A DNA stretch of 64,000 nucleotides from Streptomyces muensis (GTDB lineage Bacteria > Actinomycetota > Actinomycetes > Streptomycetales > Streptomycetaceae). Shown here in pieces: positions 43,680-50,762 of the stretch. Each line of letters begins with the position of its first letter. The first letter of the stretch is position 1. A model generated the notes under the pieces. That model was not told the DNA's origin, ran no database searches, and was given only the letters and a program-made list of their open reading frames with translations. The position numbers were made by a program, and so were the translations under genes. The stretch is taken from assembly GCF_021474425.1 (NCBI RefSeq), contig NZ_JAKEIP010000008.1, forward strand, positions 43,093 to 107,092, given 5' to 3'.

Positions 43680-44596
43680 CGGTTCTCCACCCGCCGGTTG
43701 ACCATCATCTGGACGATCGCGACGACCATCAGGATGAGCATGAGCACGAACGACGCGGCGCTCGCGTAGCCGATCTGGCCCGTCTTGAAGCCGGTCTGGT
43801 AGATGTACTGGACAAGCAGGTTGTTCGACGTTCCGGGTCCGCCGTTGTTGAGGGAGGCGAACAGCGGGTATTCCTTCATCGCGTGGATCGTGTTGAGCAG
43901 GATGACGATGAAGGAGGTCGGCGCGATGCTCGGCAGTGTGATGCTGATGAACTGGCGCCACGGGCCGGCGCCGTCGAGCTCGGCCGCCTCGTAGTACGAC
44001 TGCGGCACGTTCTTGATCGCCGCGATGAACAGCAGCATCGAGAAGCCCGTCCAGGCCCAGGATGCCGCCACGACCACCACGATCAGCGACAGGTCCGCGT
44101 TCGACTGCCAGGGAACGGCGCTTCCGCCGAGCTTCTCGATGAGGTAGTTGACCAGTCCGAAGTTCTCGCCGAACAGCCACCGCCACAGGACACCCACGAC
44201 GATCGGCGACAGCAGCCACGGGATGAAGAAGAAGATGCGGGCGACCGACACGCCCTTGGCGTGCTTGCTCACCAGCACGTTGGCGATGAGCAGCGAGAGC
44301 ACGAAGTTCAGCGGTACGAAGAGCACGGTGTACAGCAGTGTCCGGGACAGCGCGTCGAAGAAGGTGGAGTCCCCGAACAGGTTGCTGTAGTTGTCCAGTC
44401 CGACGAACTGGAACGCCCCCACACCCGTGTAGTTCGTGAAGGAGTAGACGAGCCCGATCACCGCCGGCCAGACGAAGAACAGCGCGAAGAGCACGACGTT
44501 GGCCGCGATGAGGACGAGCGGCGCGAGGGTGTACTTACTGCGTCTCCTGGGCGGGCTCACGGACACGTCCGACACGTCCGAGGCGCGTTTTGTCAT
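43676..44596 (-). CDS. ABC sugar-importer permease (MalF type)
   Basis: A 306-residue permease, helix one LAPLVLIAANVVLFALFFVW (24-43), EAA loop YEAAELDGAGPWRQFISITL. ATG 44596 follows AGGAAG. It is separated from the binding-protein gene by 122 bases containing a strong hairpin, which probably lowers permease expression relative to the binding protein. No ATPase is encoded in the cluster. Confidence 0.94.
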   Translation of the reverse strand: MTKRASDVSDVSVSPPRRRSKYTLAPLVLIAANVVLFALFFVWPAVIGLVYSFTNYTGVGAFQFVGLDNYSNLFGDSTFFDALSRTLLYTVLFVPLNFVLSLLIANVLVSKHAKGVSVARIFFFIPWLLSPIVVGVLWRWLFGENFGLVNYLIEKLGGSAVPWQSNADLSLIVVVVAASWAWTGFSMLLFIAAIKNVPQSYYEAAELDGAGPWRQFISITLPSIAPTSFIVILLNTIHAMKEYPLFASLNNGGPGTSNNLLVQYIYQTGFKTGQIGYASAASFVLMLILMVVAIVQMMVNRRVENR

Positions 44597-44668
44597 CTTC
44601 CTGACTCCGTGCTGGTGGAATGGGTTCCTGTGGGCTCAGGCGGTGAGCCCGGCTTCGCGCGGGCCCCG

Positions 44669-44706
44669 AGTCCGGGCGGCGGGGTCGGGACACCGCCGCC
44701 CGGACT
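44669..44706 (-). terminator. Intercistronic hairpin between binding-protein and permease genes
   Basis: AGTCCGGGCGGCGG and CCGCCGCCCGGACT are perfect 14-base arms around a 10-base loop, just after the binding-protein stop. It is probably an attenuator or 3' mRNA-stabilising structure, not a full stop, because the permeases have no other obvious promoter. Confidence 0.75.
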
Positions 44707-44718
44707 GTCGGCCTGCGA

Positions 44719-46041
44719 TCAGCCGCCGACCTGCTGGTTGTAGCCGGCCACGATGTTCTCCAGGGCCTTGTCGGCCGACTGCTGGCCGTTGATCGCCTTG
44801 CCGAGTTCCGTCTTGGTCGGGTCCTCGGTGAGGCTCTTGCCCTTCAGCACCCAGTTCGTCTGCGCGCTGTTGAAGTAGCCGGAGATCGGGTCGTAGAGCG
44901 GGATGGACTCGTTGTAGAGCTTGAACGCCGCCTGCGCCGCCTCGGACTTGAAGGGGTACTTCGGGTTCAGGCCGCTCTCGACCGGCAGGAAGCCGGACGC
45001 CTCGCACAGCGCCTGGTAGTGGTCCGGCTCGTACAGCCAGGACAGGAACTTCTTCGCGGCGGCGGCCGCGTCGGCGTTGTTGTTGAAGCCCACCGTCATG
45101 CCGCCGCTGTTGACGTCACTGGCCTGCACCGGCTGGGCGGGGGTCGGGACGCTCGCCCACTCGAACTTCTTGATGCTCTCCGCGAAGGCGGGGACCTGCC
45201 ACACGCCGGACCAGTAGGCGACCACGTCACCGCTCTGGAACATGGCGGACGGGTCGGCGCCGGACGTCCACACCGACTTCGGCATGGTCTTGTCGTCGTT
45301 CCAGCCGACGAAGGTGTTCACGGCCTTCTTGGTCGCCGCGTCCACCGAGAACTTGCCGGAGTCGTCCGCGTGGACGTACTTGCCGCCCATCTCGTAGACC
45401 ATGGCGCGCAGCCGGGACGGCGACTGGTCGAAGGTCAGGGAGTACTTGGCCTTGGTCTTCTCCCGGACCTTGTTCGCCGCCTCGATGAAGTCGGTCCAGG
45501 TCCAGGTCTTGTCGGGCGAGGTCGGGTAGTCGACGCCGGCCTTCTCGAAGAGGGACTTGTTGATGAACATGCCGGACGCGGTGACGTCCGAGGGGATGGA
45601 CAGCACCTTCCCGGACGAGTCCTTGGCGACGAAGTTGGCGTTGATCTTGTTGGTCTTGTTGTTGGCGATGTCGCTGAGGTCGATCAGCTTGTTCGACCAG
45701 ATCGGGTCCAGCGCCGGCACGGCCGCCACGTCGGGCAGGGAGTTCGCCTGGGCGGCGTTGTGCAGCTTCGTCGTGTAGCCGTCGTAGGGGATGTTGACGA
45801 GCTTGACCTTGACGCCGGTTTCCTTCTCGTACTGCGCCACCATCTTCTTCCAGCCCGCGTCCTGCCCCGGAACCGTGGAGATCCAGAACGTCAGCGACTT
45901 GGAGGTCCCGCCCGAGCCGGAGTCCGACCCGCAGGCGGAGAGCAGGAGGGCACCTGCCGTGGCCACGGCAGCGAGGGGAGCCAGGCGGCGTATACCGCCG
46001 CGGCCGAGTCGGCGGGAGCGCCGCACACCCACAGTGGTCAT
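44719..46041 (-). CDS. ABC sugar-importer substrate-binding lipoprotein
   Basis: A 440-residue lipoprotein. The signal peptide is Arg-rich with lipobox LLLSAC and lipidated Cys37. The mature protein is a family-1 solute-binding protein (LTFWISTVPGQDAGWKKMVA, GMFINKSLFEKAGVDYPTSP, MFQSGDVVAYWSGVWQVPAF). It feeds the two permeases behind it. The ligand is unknown; the neighbouring BadF-type kinase suggests an amino-sugar-containing oligosaccharide. ATG 46041 is the first Met before the signal peptide. Upstream lie a tandem TTTGCAGGA repeat and a LacI-like AAGCGCTT sequence. Confidence 0.94.
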   Translation of the reverse strand: MTTVGVRRSRRLGRGGIRRLAPLAAVATAGALLLSACGSDSGSGGTSKSLTFWISTVPGQDAGWKKMVAQYEKETGVKVKLVNIPYDGYTTKLHNAAQANSLPDVAAVPALDPIWSNKLIDLSDIANNKTNKINANFVAKDSSGKVLSIPSDVTASGMFINKSLFEKAGVDYPTSPDKTWTWTDFIEAANKVREKTKAKYSLTFDQSPSRLRAMVYEMGGKYVHADDSGKFSVDAATKKAVNTFVGWNDDKTMPKSVWTSGADPSAMFQSGDVVAYWSGVWQVPAFAESIKKFEWASVPTPAQPVQASDVNSGGMTVGFNNNADAAAAAKKFLSWLYEPDHYQALCEASGFLPVESGLNPKYPFKSEAAQAAFKLYNESIPLYDPISGYFNSAQTNWVLKGKSLTEDPTKTELGKAINGQQSADKALENIVAGYNQQVGG

Positions 46042-46102
46042 CTTCGATCCCTTTTCGTCGTAGGGGACGGAGCCCGGCGCCGACGATGCGGCACGGGTGC
46101 AT

Positions 46103-46120
46103 TTTGCAGGATTTGCAGGA
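46103..46120. promoter_or_regulatory. Tandem 9-base repeat in the importer promoter
   Basis: TTTGCAGGA occurs twice head to tail, about 60 bases before the binding-protein start. TTGCAG-type direct repeats are known near Streptomyces maltose and amylase promoters, so an operator role is plausible. Confidence 0.45.
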
Positions 46121-46283
46121 AAAGTCACTTTCCGGGGGCCGCGACCTCGCCCGGCCGCGTCGTCCACGCGGGGCGGGATCCCCGGCCGTCCTGGCCGTCA
46201 CCGCACGGGCTCGCCCTCGTGCGGTTGCCGTACGTCGAGTACGGGCGGGACGCTCGCCCCAAGCCGGCGTCCCGGCCGACTTA

Positions 46284-46297
46284 GAAAGCGCTTGTCC
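46284..46297. promoter_or_regulatory. LacI-type operator-like sequence between importer and ROK genes
   Basis: GAAAGCGCTTGTCC with the palindromic core AAGCGCTT. It lies downstream of the ROK stop and 243 bases upstream of the importer start. Similar to the sequence at 24234-24248. Confidence 0.4.
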
Positions 46298-46325
46298 GGA
46301 CATTGGCAGACCGAGTCCGAAACCG

Positions 46326-47471
46326 TCAATCCTTCGTCCGCGCCGCCTCGGTCACGGTTTGGACTCCTCTGGCCACCGCGAGGCGGGCCGCGCCCACCAC
46401 GGTGCCGAGATCACCGACCTGGCTGCTGACCACCTCGGTGGGCCAGCTGAGCCGCTCCAGCTCGGCCCGCACACCGGGCAGGAGCTGCGAGAACGCGCCG
46501 GTGCTGCCGCCCAGCACGAGCAGCCCCGGATCCAGTACGGCGGTCACCGCGGCGGCCAGCCTGCCCACGTCCACGGCGTGCCGGGCGACGACGGCGCGGG
46601 CCGGGGCGTTGCCCTCGCCGGCGAGCGCGAAGAGCCGCTCGACCGTGGCGGGGCCGGCACCGTCGGCATCCGGCCATGCCTCGGCGGCCCGGCGCAGCAG
46701 GGAACGGGCCCCGATGTACTCCTCCAGGGCCTCGTGGCGGGGCTCCAGGTCGTCGTCCCAGGGGTAGGGCAGCCGGGCGAGCTCTCCGGCGGCTCCGTTC
46801 GCCCCGGCCAGCACCTGGCCTCCCACCACGATGCCGAGACCGATACCGACGCCGATCCGCAGATAGCCGAAGGTGCGCCGGCCGCGCGCCGCGCCCTCGT
46901 GCAGTTCCGCGAGCGCGGCGCAGTTGACGTTGTTCTCCAGGTGGACGGGGACTCCGGGCGGCAGCGCGACGGCCACCGCGTCGAAGACGGGCCCCGCCTT
47001 GGCGGTCGCCGGGCGCATGCCGGAGCCCTCCTCGGCCCGCGCGGTGACATCACCGACGGCCACGACGATGGTGCGCAGCGGGGCGTCGGCGGGCAGCGCG
47101 CCGAGTGTGTCGCGCACCACGTCGGCCGCCTCGGTGCGGGGACCGGTGGCCTCGGCGAGCAGGGTGCCGTCCAGGGCGCAGCCGCGGACCCGGGTGAGCG
47201 CCGGGCCGAGGTCGACGGCGAGCACGGCGCCGGCGGCCGGGCCGAGGCGGTAGACGGCGGCGCTGCGGCCCGTGCCGCTGGAGGCGGTGCCGGAGTGGGC
47301 GGCCAGATGGACGCTCTCCAGTTCGGCGACGGCGGCGGAGACCGTCGGTTTGGACAGCCGCGCAAGGCTGGCGAGCTGCGGCCGGGTCGCGGTGCCGGCC
47401 TGGGCCAGCACGGCGAATACGAGGCTCGCGCTCTCGGTCAGACGGGGGGCTCTTACCACGTCGTGTTCCAC
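46326..47471 (-). CDS. ROK-family transcriptional regulator
   Basis: A 381-residue regulator. The N-terminal winged helix (VFAVLAQAGTATRPQLASLA, then LSKPTVSAAVAELE) is followed by a ROK sugar-kinase-like domain (AVLAVDLGPALTRVRGCALD, LRIGVGIGLGIVVGGQVLAG, LLVLGGSTGAFSQLLPG). The zinc motif CxCGxxGCxE usual in ROK repressors is absent; the corresponding stretch reads YPWDDDLEPRHEALEEYIGA. GTG 47471 is preferred because the helix-turn-helix follows at normal distance and GGGGGA precedes it closely; the frame is open to a GTG at 47609. It is divergent from the sugar kinase, with a perfect inverted repeat between them, and probably controls the importer locus. Confidence 0.9.
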   Translation of the reverse strand: MEHDVVRAPRLTESASLVFAVLAQAGTATRPQLASLARLSKPTVSAAVAELESVHLAAHSGTASSGTGRSAAVYRLGPAAGAVLAVDLGPALTRVRGCALDGTLLAEATGPRTEAADVVRDTLGALPADAPLRTIVVAVGDVTARAEEGSGMRPATAKAGPVFDAVAVALPPGVPVHLENNVNCAALAELHEGAARGRRTFGYLRIGVGIGLGIVVGGQVLAGANGAAGELARLPYPWDDDLEPRHEALEEYIGARSLLRRAAEAWPDADGAGPATVERLFALAGEGNAPARAVVARHAVDVGRLAAAVTAVLDPGLLVLGGSTGAFSQLLPGVRAELERLSWPTEVVSSQVGDLGTVVGAARLAVARGVQTVTEAARTKD

Positions 47472-47614
47472 AGTTCCCCCAGGTGACAGGCTGCTCTCCC
47501 GGGCCGATCGGCTCGGCGGAAGGCGGCGATGGGTTGCCCTGGCGGCACGCCTCGCCGGACCGGGCGAAAGGCCCGGGAAGCCGACTGCGCGACGCCTATT
47601 GACACGCACTGTAC

Positions 47615-47638
47615 TTCGTTAGTTAACTTCCTAACGAA
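47615..47638. promoter_or_regulatory. Perfect inverted-repeat operator overlapping the kinase promoter
   Basis: TTCGTTAG (47615-47622) and CTAACGAA (47631-47638) flank 8 bases. A plus-strand promoter fits around it: TTGACA at 47599-47604, 18 bases, TTAACT at 47623-47628. The TTAG/CTAA half-sites resemble ROK-family operators. Control by the adjacent ROK protein is inferred. Confidence 0.7.
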
Positions 47639-47769
47639 CGTCACGGTACTCGCCTGCCGTGATCCGTCCAGAGGCCCGTCCCGGGGCTTCACCAGCTCTT
47701 CAACAGTCTTGCCCTCCGGCACGGTTCGCCCGCCGTCGCAGCACCCAGCGCACCGACGAAAGAGGATCC

Positions 47770-48678
47770 GTGCAGGTCACCCCTTTGTCCGGCCCACTGG
47801 TGGTCGGCATCGACGTGGGCGGCACCAAGACGCATCTCCGCGCGCTCACGGCCGAGACCGTCGTGGCCGATCACGTCCGTCCCAGCAGCGGCTGGCGGCC
47901 GTGCGATCCGGTGGCCGCCGCCGGCTGGCTGGCCGCGCTGCTCGCCGAGGCCCTTCCCAGGGGCACGCGCCCGGCCGCGCTGGCCGTCGGCGCACATGCC
48001 TGCGAGACCGCGCGTCAGTGCGCACAGATCCGTACGGCGCTCCAACTCCACTTCGACGCGCCCGCGCTGGTCATGGGCGACGCCGAACTCCTCGTGCCCG
48101 CCGCGGGCCTGGACAAGGGTGTCGGCCTGGTCGCCGGCACCGGATCCGTCGCCGTGGGCCGCTTCGCCGACGGCACACCGGTCCAGGTCGGCGGCTGGGG
48201 CGCGCTGCTCGGCGACGAGGGCGGCGCCGCCGGCCTGGTCCGCGAGGCCGTCCGTGCCGTATGGGCCGCGCACGACCTCGGCGAGGAGCCCGACGCGCTG
48301 GCGCTCGGTCTGCTGGCCGCCTTCGACGTCCCCGAAGTACCCGCGCTCGGCGCCGCGTTGGAGTCCGCCACGGCGCCCTCCGCCGACTGGGGCCGGCACG
48401 CCCCGGCCGTGTTCGCCGCCGCCGAGGCCGGCTCCCCGCTCGCCCGCACCGTGATCGCGGAGGCGGGCCGCTCCCTGGCCGCGCTCGTCGAACGCCTCGC
48501 CGCCCGTGGGGTGGTGGTCGACGACGTCGTGGTCGCGGGCAGCACCGTCCTCGCCCAGCCCTCGCTGTACGACGCCTTCGTGTCGGCGCTTCAGGAGAGT
48601 GTGCCGACGGCCCGGCCGCGCCCCCTGCGGGCACCTCCGGTCGAGGGCGCCGTGGCGATGGCCCGTTCACTTGTGTGA
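47770..48678 (+). CDS. BadF/BadG-type N-acetylhexosamine kinase
   Basis: A 302-residue ASKHA-fold kinase of the BadF/BadG/BcrA family, which includes N-acetylglucosamine kinases. The phosphate-1 loop is LVVGIDVGGTKTHLRAL (10-26), phosphate-2 GVGLVAGTGSVAVG, and the family motif VGGWGALLGDEGGAAGLVRE follows. The adenosine-binding VVVAGSTVL is near the end. It probably phosphorylates an amino sugar released from the imported oligosaccharide. GTG 47770 follows AAAGAGG. The promoter carries the ROK-type operator shared with the divergent regulator. Confidence 0.9.
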   Translation: MQVTPLSGPLVVGIDVGGTKTHLRALTAETVVADHVRPSSGWRPCDPVAAAGWLAALLAEALPRGTRPAALAVGAHACETARQCAQIRTALQLHFDAPALVMGDAELLVPAAGLDKGVGLVAGTGSVAVGRFADGTPVQVGGWGALLGDEGGAAGLVREAVRAVWAAHDLGEEPDALALGLLAAFDVPEVPALGAALESATAPSADWGRHAPAVFAAAEAGSPLARTVIAEAGRSLAALVERLAARGVVVDDVVVAGSTVLAQPSLYDAFVSALQESVPTARPRPLRAPPVEGAVAMARSLV

Positions 48679-48786
48679 CATGTGCCGGTCGCCGACTCTC
48701 CTCCACTTCGCCATGACCCGCCCGTAGATCTTCGCTCGAACGACCTCCCGGCCGCACGGCCGCAGAACTCGAGAGAGGCCACACCC

Positions 48787-50724
48787 ATGCCGTCAACCGC
48801 CGGGCAGCACACCCCCGCGCCGCTCACCGAACGCACCATGAGACGCAGGGGGTTCCTCAAGACCTCCCTGGGGGCCACGGCCGGTGTCGTGGCCGCGCCC
48901 ACCCTCGTCGGCTGGCTGGCCGCGGCGGACGCGAAGGCCGCCGCGGCCGCCGCCGCGTTCGTCGACGACTACAAGACGAACATCGTCGCGAACCAGACGC
49001 CCGAGACCAACGCGGTCATCCGGATCCTCGGCGGCTTCGCGAAGGTGTGGAAGACGGGCGGCGCCTGGAACACCGGCACACCGCTCGCCCCCGAGGTGCT
49101 GCGCGCCAACATGCGCTACTGCGCCCGGATCACCGCCGTGCGCACGGACGCCCAGGCGAAGGAATCGTTCATCGTCGACCGTCAGCACCAGAGCTACTCG
49201 GTGATCGCCGGGCTCGGTCCGCTGGCCGACCTGTACAAGTCGGGCGCGAAGGCGGTCACTTCGATCACCAGCGCGCCGGACGGTACCCCCGCCGGGAAGA
49301 TCAGCGACGTCCTGCCGGCCGACGCGCCCGCGGGGTCCGCGATCGGCGCCGGGTCGTACGACTCGGACCTCGGCCAGGTGGCCAGGCTGGTCGACACGGT
49401 GCGCGGCCCCTTCGCCTCCGGCAACCCGGCCAAGTTCGCCTTCCAGTACCCGCGTCCGTGGCGGATGAACGAGGACAGCGAGGTCGTCGACACCGGCGAG
49501 AAGGACGAGTTCGGCTTCCCCGTCTACGACTCGAAGGTGGTCGTCGCCCCGCAGCTGCTGCGCCAGCGCAGTGAGAACGCGGCCGAGGACGGCGGTTTCC
49601 CCAGCGGCCACACCAACGCCCTGCACCTGGCGGCCCTGGCGTACGCCTACGCCGTACCGGAGCGCTTCCAGGAGATGGTGACCGCCGCCTTCGAGCTCAG
49701 CCACACCCGGATCGTGGCGGGCATGCACTCCACGGTCGACGTCCTCGGCGGCCGCGTCATGGCCACCGCCCTGGCCGCCGCCGCGCTGGCCGACCCGGCC
49801 AACTCCGATCTCAAGGCCGCCGCCCGGACGCAGGCCCTCGCGTACTTCGCGAAGCGGACCGGCACGACGGCGGACACGCTGTACGCCTACGCCCACTCGG
49901 CGGACGTCGGCACCGACCCGTATGCCGACCGCGACGCCAACGCCCGCGCCGTCAGGCCGAAGCTGACGTATGTGCTGACCCGGCGCGGCCGCGACGAGCC
50001 CCTGACCGTGCCGAAGGGCGCCGAGGTGCTGCTGGAGACGCGCCAGCCGTACCTGAGCGCGGCCCAGCGCCGCGAGGTGCTGCGTACGACCGCGCTGCCC
50101 GCCGGGTATGTCCTGCTCGACGGATCCGAGCAGTGGGGGCGGCTCGACCTGTTCTCGGCGGCGGACGGTTACGGCGCCTTCGACTCCGACGTGACCGTGA
50201 CGCTGGACGCGGCGGCCGGGGGCTTCGGCGCGGCCGACGCGTGGCGCAACGACATCCGCGGCGAGGGCGGCCTGACCAAGCGCGGCACCGGCACGCTCAC
50301 GCTGACCGGGCACAACCGGTACCACGGCGGCACGGTCGTCGAGGCGGGCACGCTGGTCGCCGGGTCCGCCAATGCCCTCGGGCAGGGCGATGTGCGGGTG
50401 CGGGGCGGCGTGCTGCGCGCGGACAAGGTGCTGCGGGTGCGCGGCTCCTACGTCCAGGAGGGCGAGACGACCCTGGAGCTGCTGCTCCGCAAGAACCACG
50501 GTCCGGCGCTCGAGGTGTCCCGTCGAGTGGTGCTGGGCCGGGGCAGCGTGCTGTCGCTGCGCCTCGACGCCGAGCGGCCGCCGGTCGCGGGGGCGACGGT
50601 TCCCGTCATCGAGGCACAGCGGTTGCGTGGTCAGTTCGACCGGATCGCGCTGAACTCGGACCGGCTGCGGGCCGTACCCGTCTACACGGCAGAAGGCCTG
50701 TCGGTACGACTCCTGAGGCGGTAA
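48787..50724 (+). CDS. Tat-exported PAP2-family phosphatase with C-terminal autotransporter-type beta repeat
   Basis: A 645-residue secreted protein. The Tat signal MRRRGFLKTSLGATAGVV starts at residue 18. The catalytic domain has all three PAP2/vanadium-haloperoxidase motifs: K216-x6-R223-P224 (KFAFQYPRP), PSGH272-275 (GGFPSGHTN), and R308-x5-H314-x3-D318 (TRIVAGMHSTVD). It should act as an acid phosphatase or related enzyme outside the cell. From about residue 500 it has one passenger-associated-transport-type beta repeat (LTKRGTGTLTLTGHNRYHGG, TVVEAGTLVAGSANALGQGD), a module best known in Gram-negative autotransporters. ATG 48787 follows GAGAGAGG. It sits just behind the sugar kinase but probably has its own promoter. 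Confidence 0.9.
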   Translation: MPSTAGQHTPAPLTERTMRRRGFLKTSLGATAGVVAAPTLVGWLAAADAKAAAAAAAFVDDYKTNIVANQTPETNAVIRILGGFAKVWKTGGAWNTGTPLAPEVLRANMRYCARITAVRTDAQAKESFIVDRQHQSYSVIAGLGPLADLYKSGAKAVTSITSAPDGTPAGKISDVLPADAPAGSAIGAGSYDSDLGQVARLVDTVRGPFASGNPAKFAFQYPRPWRMNEDSEVVDTGEKDEFGFPVYDSKVVVAPQLLRQRSENAAEDGGFPSGHTNALHLAALAYAYAVPERFQEMVTAAFELSHTRIVAGMHSTVDVLGGRVMATALAAAALADPANSDLKAAARTQALAYFAKRTGTTADTLYAYAHSADVGTDPYADRDANARAVRPKLTYVLTRRGRDEPLTVPKGAEVLLETRQPYLSAAQRREVLRTTALPAGYVLLDGSEQWGRLDLFSAADGYGAFDSDVTVTLDAAAGGFGAADAWRNDIRGEGGLTKRGTGTLTLTGHNRYHGGTVVEAGTLVAGSANALGQGDVRVRGGVLRADKVLRVRGSYVQEGETTLELLLRKNHGPALEVSRRVVLGRGSVLSLRLDAERPPVAGATVPVIEAQRLRGQFDRIALNSDRLRAVPVYTAEGLSVRLLRR

Positions 50725-50762
50725 CGCCGTCCCCGGCGCGGGGGCTGGTGCAGAGTAGGCCC

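Noticed and set aside
46326..47471. Identification of the ROK gene as csnR, the chitosanase regulator
   Set aside because: The importer order lacks the oxidoreductase and ROK kinase of the csn uptake cluster, the operator next to it differs, and the zinc motif is missing.
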